Assembly: GCA_021229015.1 (NCBI GenBank)
Contig: CM037777.1
Location: 53,728,857-53,792,856, forward strand
Length of the DNA stretch: 64,000 bases
Direction of reading: 5' to 3'
DNA from: Solen grandis
Lineage: Eukaryota > Mollusca > Bivalvia > Adapedonta > Solenidae
Made by a program: the position numbers and the translations under genes. Of the stretch, positions 33,673-45,639 are shown in pieces (the first letter of the stretch is position 1; every line of letters starts with the position of its first letter). The notes under the pieces were generated by a model that was not told the origin of the DNA, did not search any database, and saw nothing but the letters and a program-made list of their open reading frames with translations.

Positions 33673-33726
<54 letters not shown>
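33652..33726. repeat. (CA)n(TA)n compound microsatellite
   Basis: About 19 CA units (with one interruption) pass directly into about 17 TA units. Confidence 0.9.
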
Positions 33727-33727
<1 letters not shown>

Positions 33728-35087
33728 TGCTGAGGCTCGGCATAGTGACAGTGTCAGCACTGGTTAGCATATTGTCAGGATAATGTGACCAGGTATGATC
33801 ACTTGTGTGGTACTCACTTGTCTACAGCGTAATATATATTTAGATAATGTTCACAAATGAGAGAAATCCTGTCGGTGGGCCGTTAAACCTAGGGTAACAA
33901 AGAAAAGGATAAACGTCATAGAGATGTCGGAAGTTGTTGAATGAGGCGGCAGGGGTGGGTTTTCGAGGCGATGTCTCTTACCCATGCAAGAGCTGGTATA
34001 GGGCGTTCCTCTGATTTTTTTTATATAGTTGAATATTTGTTTAAAAGCTAATTTAAAATGTTTAGCAGATTCAATAATAACTTTTGAAAATACTAGATAG
34101 TATTTTGCTGGCCTTATAGCATTATCAAACATAAAATAATGTTCGTTTGTTTAATATTATCATATTTATAAACATATCATATTGGTGTCGAAACATGGTA
34201 AAGATGGTGCTTTTGAAAATGTTAACTCCATACCTGCATTTGTACAGGATGTGTCCTCGGTTTTATTAATTTAGTCATCTAGTTGTACAATTTACAGTTT
34301 TGTAAAATTCGTATCTGTCATTTTTTTAAATAAAAAGGATATGTGTAAGGTAGAGGAAGGTCAATGAGATCGAAAGAAAAGGGAGAAGAAACAAGAAAGA
34401 AAAGACAAGAAAAGATGAATATAAATTCTGATCATCAAATTTATATCTGAAATGGAATATGTTTTATTGCGATGCAATTAATATAAAATAGAGAATTAGA
34501 AAGAGAATGGCAGAAAAAAACATCACAGGAGAAAGAAAAGGGCAAAAGAGAGATAGACATAGTGACAGATGAAAACAGACGGATGGAAAGAGAAAGAGAA
34601 AGGAGGGACACATCAAAATAAATACAGCGTGAACCAGAACTGGTTGGCCAGATTTCAGGATATTATGACTTTGTGGTATGTTGTCACATGTATATGCCAC
34701 ATGCATGATATCGCAGTGACCCACAACTTTTCCTGTCTCATGTACACACTATCTCCAAATGATTGCAATACTGTCAGTGGGACTTAATATCTATTATGCA
34801 TGTTTTATTACTAACATAGGTTGATTTATGTCTCTTACGTCTTTTAGGAAACACGTTTTACGACGACATAAGTTTGCGCCATAGTAGGTCTTGAAATAGT
34901 TTCGACCCATTCAAACCTGGATTGCGTGGGTGAAAATCAGTAATCCTAATTACTAGAATACACGAAAATACCATATACTAGTTGTCTTACTGTATACATT
35001 ATGGGGAAAGACATACAAGGGCGTAGTATGCACGTTCTGGATGTTACGCACTTTCAGGTGCCACTTGGAACCCAGGTGGGTACAGAG

Positions 35088-35098
35088 TGTTTATTCAA
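35088..35098. repeat. Left target-site duplication of foldback element
   Basis: TGTTTATTCAA here matches TTTTTATTCAA at 42707-42717 in 10 of 11 positions. A perfect TTTATTCAA core is shared. The exact TSD length (7-11 bp) is ambiguous because the AAGG end of the element also occurs in the flank. Confidence 0.7.
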
Positions 35099-35114
35099 GG
35101 TGTGTGAAGTTGGC

Positions 35115-36510
35115 GCGTAGATCGTAGATCGTAAATCAGCACTATAACTAATTTTCTTTGTCGAGCTGGGTCGAAGATCGTAGCTCAACCATTCAAATAA
35201 ACCAAAATAAAGGGTTGACCTGGATCGTAGATCGTAGCTCAACCATTCAAATAAACCAAAAGAAATGGTTGACCTGGATCGTAGATCTTAGCTCAACCAT
35301 TGAAAATGTTCATAGAATGGTCGAGCTGGGTCGTAGATCGTAGCTCAACCATTGAAAATGTTCATAGAATGGTCGAGCTGGGTCGTAAATCGTAGCTCAA
35401 CCATTCAAATAAACCAAAAAAATGGTTGACCTGGATCGTAGATCGTAGCTCAACCATTCAAATAAACCAAAATAAACGGTTGATCTGGATCGTAAATCGT
35501 AGCTCAACCATTGAAAATGTTCATAGAATGTCGAGCTGGGTCGTAGATCGTAGCTCAACCATTCAAATAAACCAAAATAAATGGTTGACCTGGATCGTAG
35601 ATAGTAGCTCAACTATTGAAAATGTTCATAGAATGGTTGAACTGGGTCGTAGATCGTAGCTCAACCATTGAAATAAACTTTTATAAATGATTGACCTGGA
35701 TCGTAGATCGTAGCTCAACCATTAAAAATGTTCATGGAATGGTTGAGCTGGGTCGTAGATCGTAGCTCAACTATTCAAATAAACCAAAATTAATGGTTGA
35801 CCTGGGTCGTAAATCGTAGCTCGACTATTGAAAATGTTCATGGAATGGTTGAGCTGGGTCGTAGATCGTAGCTCAACCATTGAAAATGTTCATAGAATGA
35901 TCGAACTGGGTCGTATATCGTAGCTCAACTATTCAAATAAACCAAAATAAATTGTTGACCTGGATCGTAGATCGTAGCTCAACCATTGAAAATGTTCATA
36001 GAATGGTCGAACTAGGTCGTAGATCGTAGCTCAACCATTCAAATAAACCAAAATATATGGTTGACCTGGATCGTAGATCGTAGCTCAACCATTTAAAATG
36101 TTCATGGAATGGTTGAGCTGGGTCGTAGATCGTAGCTCAACCATTCAAATAAACCAAAATAAATTGTTGACCTGGATCGTAGATCGTAGCTCAACCATTG
36201 AAAATGTTCATAGAATGGTTGAGCTGGGTCGTAGAACGTAGCTCAACCATTCAATTAAACCAAAATAAATGGTTGACCTGGGTCGTAGATCGTAGGTCGA
36301 CCATTGAAAATGTCCATGGAATGGTTTAGCTTGGTCGTAGATCGTAGCTCAACCATTGAAAATGTTCATAGAATGGTCGAGCTGGGTCGTAGATCGTAGC
36401 TCAACTATTCAAATAAACCAAAATAAATGGTTGACCTGGATCGTAGATCGTAGCTCGACCATTGAAAATGTTCATAGAATGGTCGAGCTGGGTCGTAGAT
36501 CGTATTTGTC
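35115..36510 (+). repeat. Left arm tandem array, about 25 monomers of about 53 bp
   Basis: Each monomer has a core with 12-bp inverted arms, AATGGTTGAGCT and AGCTCAACCATT, around a 14-nt loop GGGTCGTAGATCGT. Spacers are of two main types, one with GAAAATGTTCATAG and one with CAAATAAACCAAAATA, mixed irregularly; a rarer third has GAAATAAACTTTTATA. The first type is followed by GAGCTGGG and the second by GACCTGGA. Confidence 0.9.
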
Positions 36511-36942
36511 GTGAAAATTATAGTCGTCTTAAATTTGTAGTCGTCGTCGGTAATTTTGTACTCGTCCTGAAAAATGAACTTGTCGGGAAAGAATTATCTG
36601 TCGGGATCTGTTTAGTATTGGTCGTAAAAATCATTTTATATTTTTTTTTCGGAAAATTGCAAAAAGTCGAATTTTTCGGAAATTTTGTCCTCGTCGGGTA
36701 AAATTCTGAAAGTGCTTCAAATTTTGTAGTCGTCGGGAATATCTCATTCTTCTGTTCGTGGGAAAAATTGCATTTGTTAGGAAAAATGTTGTCGTCGGGA
36801 AAAAGTGTAACCCTTGTAATATTTGTACTTAACATGAATTTAACAGAAAAGTTGTATTTGCAGAAAACTTTGTTCTCGTCTACTTGTAATTGGTTCTCGT
36901 CGGGATAGTTTTTTTTACATAAGATGTCAAAGTTTTCATTCA
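36511..36942 (+). repeat. Left inner arm of degenerate GTCGGGAAA repeats
   Basis: Degenerate units with TCGTCGGG(A)AAA, spaced about 20-30 bp, correspond in reverse complement to 40350-41135. For example, CTTGTAATTGGTTCTCGTCG here matches CGACGAGAACCAATTACAAG on the right. Confidence 0.8.
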
Positions 36943-37165
36943 TTCCCATTCCAATGCATCTATTGAATTGTTATTCAGTGTGCAAAAATATAATATGTGG
37001 TATTATTATGACTTCATTAGTCCATCTATATTTCTGAAGAACAATGTACCTGCCCTATTACTACTATATGCAATTCGTCCGTTAGCGAAGTAAGATTTCC
37101 GGTCAAGAAGAATCACGTGATTGTGCTATGCTTGTTTCTACCGGGGCATTTGAGAAAACGGACCC

Positions 37166-37630
37166 GGTGTGTGAAGTTAGCGCTTAGATCGTAGATCGTG
37201 AATCAACATTATAACTAATTTTCATTGTCTAACTGGGTCGTAGATCGTTGCTCAACCATTGAAATAAACCGAAATAAATGGTTGAGCCGGATCGTAGATC
37301 GTAGCTCAACCATTGAAAATGTTCATGGAATGGTTGAGCTGGGTCGTAGATCGTTGCTCAACCATTGAAATAAACCGAAATAAATGGTTGAGCCGGATCG
37401 TAGATCGTAGCTTAACCATTGAAAATGTTCATAGAATGGTTGAGATGGATCGAAGATCGTAGCTCGACCACTGAAAATGTTCATGGAATGGTTGAGCCGG
37501 ATCGTAGATCGTAGCTTAACCATTGAAAATGTTCATGGAATGGTTGAGCTTGGTCGTAGATCGTAGCTCAACCATTGAAATAAACTTTTATAAATGGTTG
37601 AGCTGGATCCCAGATCGCAGCTCGACAATG
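37166..37630 (+). repeat. Second left terminus and short monomer array (direct copy)
   Basis: GGTGTGTGAAGTTAGCGC restarts the element end in the same orientation as 35099. It is followed by about eight monomers of the same kind. The segment to about 38180 again has GTCGTCGGG-type repeats. It implies a partial tandem duplication or a nested second copy. Confidence 0.75.
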
Positions 37631-37640
37631 AACGATTTGT

Positions 37641-38340
37641 ATGGAATATCGTTTCTTGACCAATCGAATTCAAATATTTTGAGATGGATCTCAAATTTTA
37701 TTATTGTTTTGTCTATGACTTTTTGAATACATATTTATGATGATCATGATGATTATGATGTGTGTGTGTTGCGCGCGCGCACGTGTGTGTGTCTGTGCGT
37801 GTGTGGACAATTGTACTAGTCAAGAAATATCCAAATTCTCTATCGAGAGTTTTTATTTTTGCTTTTAAAATTGTATTATTCGTGAAAATTGGACTAGTCG
37901 GAATGTTGTTTTCGTCGTCTGGAATTTGTAATCGTTGGAAAATCGATTTCGTCGGAGATGTATTTGTCTTGAAAATTGTAATCTTTGTAAATATGTACAC
38001 GTCGTCGGGTAATCTGTGCTCGTCGGGAAAATTGAACTTGTCAGGAAATTTTCTTCCGTCGGGAAGATAGTATTGGTCGTGAAAATTTTATTGAGATTTT
38101 TTTTTTTCAACTGAACTCGTTTAGAAAATATTATACATCAGGAAAATTTTATTTATCATGAAAATTGTATATTTCAGGTGAGCTAAAATGTCTCGACAAA
38201 TACTGTCCCCGTGAGTATAACATTCTAGACGAAAATAACTTTCCCCACGATTTCAACGTTCCCAGCAAACTTTTAAACATTTAACCTGACGAAAACATCG
38301 TCTACGATAAATACAAAGGTGTATGTCATACCGATATACA
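37641..38340. repeat. Inner degenerate TCGTCGGGAAAAT repeats and Z-DNA-prone tract
   Basis: A (TG)n/(CG)n run at 37759-37806 (GTGTGTTGCGCGCGCGCACG) precedes degenerate GTCGGGAAAATT units. From about 38190 the motif orientation switches to CGACGAAAA, as expected near the centre of an inverted structure. Confidence 0.6.
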
Positions 38341-39538
38341 GAATTTGATGATTTTACCGGGATTTCAATTCATAAGTGAACAATAAAGATAATGCAAAGT
38401 TGAGATTAGGTTGAACCGTCTATACCCCGAAACCGTTGAAAATACACATTAACTGCATACAGAAATACAATGAAAAATCTATTGTCTCAATTTTCTCACT
38501 CTGCCTAAATTTTAATTTGAAATAATGTAGTTACATAAGAAGAATCGCTTAGTCCTTTTCAACTGTATATCAGTTATTGCTGCAGCAGATTTATAACGAA
38601 AAGTAAGTTTTTGCAGCCTTTTACCTAAAGATGTAAACTGAAAATTATTATAAGGCCGATCTGTTTTTAAGAGGATAGCATTAGCAGTGAGTTTTTTTTT
38701 TCGTGAAAAGTCTTTTGATCTTATATATTAGTCTAACATTATTAATAAGTAATGTATGTAGTGTTTTAACTTTCATATGAAATTATGAAATATATAAACA
38801 AGCAACAGGTGCATTACAATGAGCATTTATTTCAATATAAGAAACAATGAAATGAAAACAATAGATATCATTTCCACAGAAAAAAGGGTAAACATGCGCA
38901 AATGAGCGCAAATACATAACTAGAACACTTAGATTCAGTTCAGATTTTTTAAGGGTTTCTTCTAAATTCCAGAAGAAATAACTAACAGCACGTAAAACTA
39001 TATGTTGATACTCTTGAAAACATTTTTTTTGCAATGAATGAACAAAACGTGTATGGTAAATACACATCTTGCATCCAAATAACATTTGACATAAAAGAAG
39101 GGCATGTGTCACATGTGCCACTATAAGTCTATAACGACACCATCGCTCTATACATCATTATCTGATAAAGCGTAAGCTATGTACATCAAATATATAACTT
39201 TAAAATACTAGTTATATGTAGGTCATAACTTAATATTACTTTCTCATAATTAAAACTTCTTACATATGAGAGAGAAGATCAAATAACATCTGGTATTTAC
39301 ATCACGAAAAGGCCAAATGACATTTCTTGTCGACGTGATAATAACAGAAAATGTTAGCTTAGAATGAAATACATGTACACGTACTTGTATGCATTGAATA
39401 CAAATTATATATGAAAAGGCGTGAACGCATTTCTTTATACACAATGATCCGTAAAAAGTCAAAATAGAAGACTTATAACCCTTTAATGTTTAAATCAATC
39501 AATTCACCTACTGTTCCGATACTAAACAACCTAACTAC
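38341..39538. other. Loop region of the foldback element
   Basis: Unique AT-rich sequence. The open frames on the minus strand (38783-39121 and 39250-39462) are short and match no known transposase in appearance. Nothing functional was recognised. Confidence 0.5.
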
Positions 39539-40052
39539 AGGTCCAATATCAAACAGCATAAATACTGGTCAGTATCAAACAACATACCTACTGGTCAGTA
39601 TCAAACAACAAACCTTCTGGTCCAGTATCAAACAACAACAACATACCCACTGGTCAGTCCTACTGGTCAGTATCAATCAGCATACCTGCTGGTCAGAATC
39701 AAACAACATACCTACTGGTCAGTATCAAACAGCGTACCTACTGGTCAGTATCAATCAGCATACCTACTGGTCAGTATCAATCAGCATACCTACTGGTCAG
39801 TATCAAACAACATACCTACTGGTCAGTATCAATCGGCATACCTACTGGTCAGTATCAAACAGCATACCTACTGGTCCGTATCAAACAACATACCTACTGG
39901 TCAGTATCAATCAGCATACCTACTGGTCAGTATCAAACAACATACCTACTGGTCAGTATCAATCAGCATACCTACTGGTCAGTATCAAACAACATACCTA
40001 CTGGTCAGTATCAATCAGCATACCTACTGGTCAGTATCAAACAACATACCTA
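39539..40052 (+). repeat. 26-bp minisatellite, about 19-20 units
   Basis: The unit is TACTGGTCAGTATCAAACAA plus CATACC, with AAACAACATACC and AATCAGCATACC variants often alternating. Because 26 is not a multiple of 3 and no unit carries a stop, all three plus-strand frames stay open for long runs. This is better explained as repeat structure than as coding sequence. Confidence 0.85.
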
Positions 40053-40349
40053 CATTATCGGTATTGCTTTAGATAAAATAAAACGATATCTGCCAGAATA
40101 TGTAGACCAGAGTCAGATCTTGAGGCTTTTGCATTATTGATATATGCAGTGTATATAAATCATCTATGACTTTTTGATCACAAATTTGCACCAATCATTG
40201 AATCAGGCTATCATTCGTGCTTTGCCTTTGATGATAAGGATCATCTATAAGATGGCAAGTTCACATTATACTAATATGAATATATATGAGATGATCATCA
40301 TGGCTAGCTTAAAACAATTTGAACAATTAAAACATTAATGTAAGAAAAG

Positions 40350-41135
40350 CATGAAAATCTAATCTTATGTGTAAAACTATCCCGACGAGAACCAATTACA
40401 AGCAGATGAGTACAAAGTTTTCTGAGAATACAACTTTGCCGACAAATTCATTTTAAGTACAAATATTACAAGGGATACACTTTTTCCCGACGACAACATT
40501 TTTCCTAACAAATGCAATTTTTCCCGCGAACAAAAATTTTCCGACGGAAACTTTTCCGACGAATGAGATATTCCCGACGACTACAAAATTTCCCGACGGA
40601 ACACTTTTCGAGACGAATGCAATTTTTCCGACGAGCACATATCTTTCCAACGAATGTAATTTTTCCGACGAGGACAAACTTCCCGACGAAAAAGATTATG
40701 CGACTTTTTCCGATTAATACAATTTTACGACGAGTACAATAATCACGACGAAGATAAAAATATTAACAAAATACAATTTTCACAACTAATACTAAATTCC
40801 CGACAGATAATTTTTCCCGACGAACAGAAAATTTCCCGACGGAGACTCTTCCTACGAATGAGATATTTCCGACAAGTACAAAGATTTTCGACGGATGGAG
40901 ATTTTTCCGACAAATTTAATTTTGGTTGATAATGCGACTTTTTCCTGACTAATGAAATTTTCCGAAAAGTACAATAATCCCGACAAAGAAGACAAAAATA
41001 TAAACAATTTTTATGTCTAATACTAAACAGATCCCGACAGATAATTCTTTCCCGACAAGTTCATTTTTCCAGATTAGTACAAAATTACCGACGACGACAG
41101 CAAATTTAAGACGACTATAATTTTCACGACAAATA
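40350..41135 (-). repeat. Right inner arm of degenerate CCCGACGA repeats
   Basis: About 30 TTCCCGACGA-type units lie in two blocks, before and after about 40770. Both are the inverted counterpart of 36511-36942, so the right arm seems to have an extra internal duplication. Confidence 0.8.
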
Positions 41136-42660
41136 TGATCTACGATCCAGGTGAACCATTTATTTTGGTTAATTTCGATGGTTAAGCTATGACCTACGAC
41201 CCAGCTCAACCATTCCATGAACATTTTCAATGGTCGAGCTACGATCTACGATCCAGGTCAATCATATATTTTGGTTTATTTCAACGGTAGAGCTACGATC
41301 TACGATCCGGCTCAACCATTTATTTTGGTTTATTTGAATGATTGAGCTACGATCTACGACCACGCTCACCCATTCTATGAACATTTTCAATGGTCGAGCT
41401 ACGTTCTACGACCCAGCTCAACCATTCTATGAACATTTTCAATGGTCGAGTTACGATCTACGACCCAGGTCAACCATTTATTTTGATTTATTTGAATGGT
41501 TGAGCTACGATCTACGATCCAGCTCAACCATTTATTTTGGTTTATTTGAATGGTTGAGCTACGATGTACGACCCAGCTCGACCATTCTATGAACATTTTC
41601 AATGGTCGAGCTATGATCTACGACCCAGCTCGACCATTCTATGAACATTTTCAATGGTTGAGCTACGATCTACGACCCAGCTCAATCATTCCATGAACAT
41701 TTTCAATGGTCGAGCTAGATCTACGACCCATCTACGACCCAGGCCAACCATTTATTTTGGTTTATTTGAATGGTTGAGCTACGATCTACGACCCAGCTCG
41801 ACCATTCCATGAACATTTTCAATGGTCGAGCTACGATCTACGACCCAGCTCAACCATTTATTTTGGTTTATTTGAATGGTTGAGCTACGATCTACGACCC
41901 AGCTCGACCATTCCATGAACATTTTCAATGGTCGAGCTACGATCGACGACCCAGGTCAACCATTTATTTTGGTTTATTTCAATGGTCGAGCTACGTTCTA
42001 CGACCCAGCTCAACCATTCTATGAACATTTCCAATGGTCGGGTTACGATCTACGACCCAGGTCAACCATTTACTTTGATTTAATTGAATGGTTGAGTTAC
42101 GATCTACGATCCAGGTCAACCATTTATTTTGGTTTATTTGAATGGTTGAGCTACGTCTACGACCCAGCTCACCATTCTATGAACATTTCAATGGTCGGTA
42201 CGATCTACGATCCAGCTCAACCATTCTATGAACATTTCCAATGGTCGAGTTACGATCTTCGACCCAGGTCAACCATTTATTTTGATTTATTTGAATTGTT
42301 GAGCTACGATCTACGATCCAGGTCAACCATTTATTTTGGTTTATTTGAATGGTTGAGCTACGATCTTCGACCCAGCTCGACCATTCTATGAACATTTTCA
42401 ATGGTCGAGCTACGATCTACGACCCAGGCCAACCATTTATTTTGGTTTATTTGAATGGTTGAGCTACGATCTACGACCCAGCTCGACCATTCCATGAACA
42501 TTTTCAATGGTCGAGTTACGATCTACTACCCAGCTCAATCATTCCATGAATTTTTTCTATGGTCGATCTACCATCTACGACCCAGGTCAACCATTTATTT
42601 TGGTTTATTTGCATGGTTGAGCTACGATCTACGACCCAGGTCGACAAAGAAAATTAATTA
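41136..42660 (-). repeat. Right arm tandem array, about 28 monomers
   Basis: It has the same monomers as the left array in reverse orientation (AGCTACGATCTACGAC, CTATGAACATTTTC and TTTATTTTGGTTTATTTG spacers). The two spacer types again alternate irregularly, in a different order from the left array. Confidence 0.9.
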
Positions 42661-42706
42661 TTGTGTTGATTTACGATCTACGATCTACGTGCTAACTTCA
42701 CACACC

Positions 42707-42717
42707 TTTTTATTCAA
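42707..42717. repeat. Right target-site duplication of foldback element
   Basis: TTTTTATTCAA matches the left flank TGTTTATTCAA (35088-35098) with one difference. Confidence 0.7.
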
Positions 42718-44230
42718 GGTATATTACCCAGCTGTCGATCCGACAATCTTGTTTACCCAAATAATATCGGTCTCGCTTCATATATGACTGGATATAAACG
42801 TCCCTTTTTGAATTGCAAGTATGAATTAAGTCGGTTTTTGTTAATCATAATCCACAGATATTCAAAAAAGATATAGCCAACATAATGCCGACAAAGTATA
42901 TAGCCCCTATTTGTGCAAGTAGATGTTGCATTTTGGCATGCCTCGATGCTCTCGACGCCAGGGATATAAATCTTTACCGTGGGAAAATACCACCTTATGC
43001 GATCCATTTCGGGCAATTCGTGAATGAATCTGTACATTGTGTTTGGAAATATGTTTACCTTACGACAAGGTTAAAATTTTGATTAAAAAAATAATCAATG
43101 ATTTTACAATATTCAGAATCTTCACTTTTGTAAACCTGAATTGATAGATCGGGATCATTTGGTAATGTCCTATCAGTTTATCTGTGGATCTTAACCATAA
43201 CTTCAATTTCTTTAAAAGGAGCAGTTAAGAATATTCTCTTCGTTTGTGCGCCATAACTCAACTGATTCGACCCCGACAATCAAAACTTTATATCATCTTA
43301 AAGGTCTTTCAAAGTATTACAAATTATACGAATATTATCTTCATATAATATTTATCCTTTATGAGATATTTAAGGCCGACCCCCTCTCCCCCCCAAAAAA
43401 AACAACAACAAAACAACCCAAAACAAAACGATACTTGACCTATGACCTTGACCTTTGCGATTTACCGGAAACGGCAGTGAACGAGGACAATAAGATGCTA
43501 TACTGTATATTCAGTGAGAATTGTATGCAAGTCAGTCAAAATCTAAGGCGTACGGTGCTCAAAACAGTAAATTTTGAATTCAAAATCTGTAAACACGTCA
43601 TGACGTTATTTTACATCATATGACCTCAGCCTTCTCAGAGCTGAAAGAAATAAAAAAAGACACATATTCTGCCTAAATGTCAAGTTTCTAGCTTATCAGT
43701 AAGCTTCGTAATACTTAAATACATTTTCAGGTCCAAAGATCGAAACTTGGTTTAACCATTAAACCTTATTATTTTCGAATCTTTTGAAGGCACACATCTA
43801 GAACGTAATATATACATTCTGTGAAAAATTAAGGAAAATCCGTTCAGAAATGACGGCTATAGAGCGCAGACAAACTTTTTTTCACCATGACGTCATTTAA
43901 TGTCACATGGAAACAAATATTGTGGCGTTGAAAAGGGCAAAAGTCAAACTGTCTGCTGTTAAAATTTCATACTGCTGGCTTTTCGGCAACCTGTTTTAAT
44001 TTGAACCTCAAAAGGAAGAAAAAAGTAGAATAAGAAAAAGAAAAAACATAACAAACCCAATAGAACTTTCTACTTGGGGCATAAAGCCATAATAATAATA
44101 ATAATAATAAACAGTACAATAGGTCTTTCTGTAAAAAGCAAAAAGCCCTAAATAAAAACAATACAAACACAAAAGGTCTCTCTGCGAAAAGCAGAAAGCC
44201 CTAAAACATGAATTAAATAACTCTGTATAC

Positions 44231-44255
44231 TCTCTCTCTCTCTCTCTCTCTCTCT
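44231..44255. repeat. (TC)n microsatellite
   Basis: Twelve to thirteen uninterrupted CT units. Confidence 0.9.
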
Positions 44256-44545
44256 TAACACTGACTGCCATACATTCAATTATCAATGTTTTCAGATAAA
44301 TATCCATGTATTATTTATATGAAATATCTATTTCAATATTAATATTTGATGCCTATTTACATAATGTTCTGTGTATAGATATGTAACGTTGTTATCTGTT
44401 TCTGTTATCTTGATCGATATGCTTATTAAATATCGGTACGCTTTTCGCTGAAATTGATTTCAAATGGATAAAATAGCCACACCGGTAAAGATAGACTCTT
44501 TGTTCGGTAAAGCCCGATAAATGAAATAATCTGAAACGCGAGACC

Positions 44546-44775
44546 ACGAAATCACAAAAGTACGATGACAAAAACGCGAAAAAAAAAACCGATTACGATA
44601 ACGTGAAAGTACCATGACGAAAACGCGGAAAACGAAATCACGAAAGCGCGATCTTACATGTAAATCGCACTTTCATCATCGTATTTTCGCATTTTTGCGT
44701 TTCGTCATTTTACTTTCGCGTTTTTATCATCGTATTTTCGCGCTTTCGTCATCGTTTTTTTACGTGATTTCATTT
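44546..44775. mobile_element. Short foldback MITE of CGATGACGAAAACGCG repeats
   Basis: The left half repeats CGATGAC/AAAACGCG/AAAGTAC motifs; the right half repeats their complements (CGCGTTTTTATCATCGTATT). The centre is the palindrome near TTACATGTAA at 44655. The whole could fold into one stem of about 100 bp. Confidence 0.7.
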
Positions 44776-45181
44776 TTAAATAAACTAAAAATTAGCACTG
44801 GACCATCTACTTTGTTTAATTTTTGTACATTAGTATCATAATGGGTTTCCCAACTATTATATGTTGTAAGATTTTGTATAATTGTAGCAAAATTTAAACT
44901 ACATATATATCATCCACGTTTTAGGTATAAAAAATGCCAGAATTTCATAATAATTCAATCTTTTGTTTTCTTATTTATTTTCACATTGCATAAAGTACAT
45001 TGTATATTTTGACAAACATCAAATCGTATTGAATGACACAATATTATACGAATGTTTTTAACCTTACCACGAGTAAAAGAATCGAAGTTAAACATCTTTA
45101 TACATTCTATATACTTAAAAGTCAATATTTCGTTACAATACATCAAGTTATGTCCCATGTCTGTTACTTATTTTTTTTATG

Positions 45182-45185
<4 letters not shown>

Positions 45186-45223
<38 letters not shown>
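45186..45223. repeat. (CA)n microsatellite
   Basis: About 19 uninterrupted CA units. Confidence 0.9.
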
Positions 45224-45226
<3 letters not shown>

Positions 45227-45639
45227 AAAAATATTCGTCTTGAAAACAAAAATAAGAACAAAAACAAAGATTTAGGAGAAATAAATAAAAAAAAAAAAAA
45301 AGAGGATTAAAAAGAGGAGATGTTATGGTTTACTGTGCTTAACATGGTCTGTTTTTAAGATAGTTTTCTTACTTCCCATTTCTTGACGTGAGTGTCATAT
45401 TTATCAATAGTCAATGCTATCTGTTCTTCAATTTATTACGTTTTTCAAGTACATTTTGTATGCTTCAAACGATATTTTCATATTTCGGTATTTTGTTTTG
45501 AAAATATAATATTTCTTAACGTAATTAAAAAAACAAAACAAATATAACTATACCCGTTTTCCCTAATAATACTTCTTTTTTGCATATAACAATGTTGATT
45601 AGGGTTGTACCGATTATTCCGTCATGATTGTATATCATT

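Larger units (their letters stand above)
33075..35087. other. Non-coding stretch between LTR element and foldback element
   Basis: No exon was recognised. It contains an (AAC)n tract at 33309-33346, a (CA)n(TA)n tract at 33652-33726, and purine-rich GAAAGAGAAAG sequence near 34360-34610. Confidence 0.6.
35099..42706. mobile_element. Foldback-type transposable element, 7.6 kb, long inverted arms of tandem repeats
   Basis: The ends (AA)GGTGTGTGAAGTT and AACTTCACACACC(TT) are inverted. Behind each end lies an array of about 53-bp monomers (left 35115-36510, right 41136-42660, opposite orientation). Each array is followed inward by degenerate GTCGGGAAA-type repeats that also correspond in inverted order (left to about 36942, right from about 40350). 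The arms are therefore about 1.85 and 2.35 kb, around a loop of about 3.4 kb. A short TSD flanks the unit. This is the architecture of foldback elements (Drosophila FB, sea urchin TU). No transposase was recognised inside, so it is probably non-autonomous. The superfamily is unknown. Confidence 0.8.
42718..45639. other. Gene-free stretch right of the foldback element
   Basis: No exon was recognised. It holds (AAT)n at 44088-44110, (TC)n at 44231-44255, a foldback MITE at 44546-44775 and (CA)n at 45186-45223. The sequence 43240-43960 has CCATAACTC and ATGACGTCAT motifs resembling old copies of tandem-type dispersed repeats. Confidence 0.5.

Noticed and set aside
35115..36510. CRISPR-like pattern of repeat and spacer
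   Set aside because: The spacers fall into two or three recurrent types, there are no cas genes, and the window is eukaryotic. It is a tandem satellite in a foldback arm.
38783..39121. A 112-codon minus-strand ORF in the foldback loop as a transposase candidate
   Set aside because: It is far too short, rich in residues from AT-rich sequence, and shows no DDE/D or zinc-finger pattern.
39486..40076. A 196-codon plus-strand ORF
   Set aside because: It is a by-product of a stop-free 26-bp minisatellite; there is no start context, domain or splice evidence.
45052..45275. ORFs with poly-His/Thr across the (CA)n tract
   Set aside because: These are microsatellite artefacts open in several frames.
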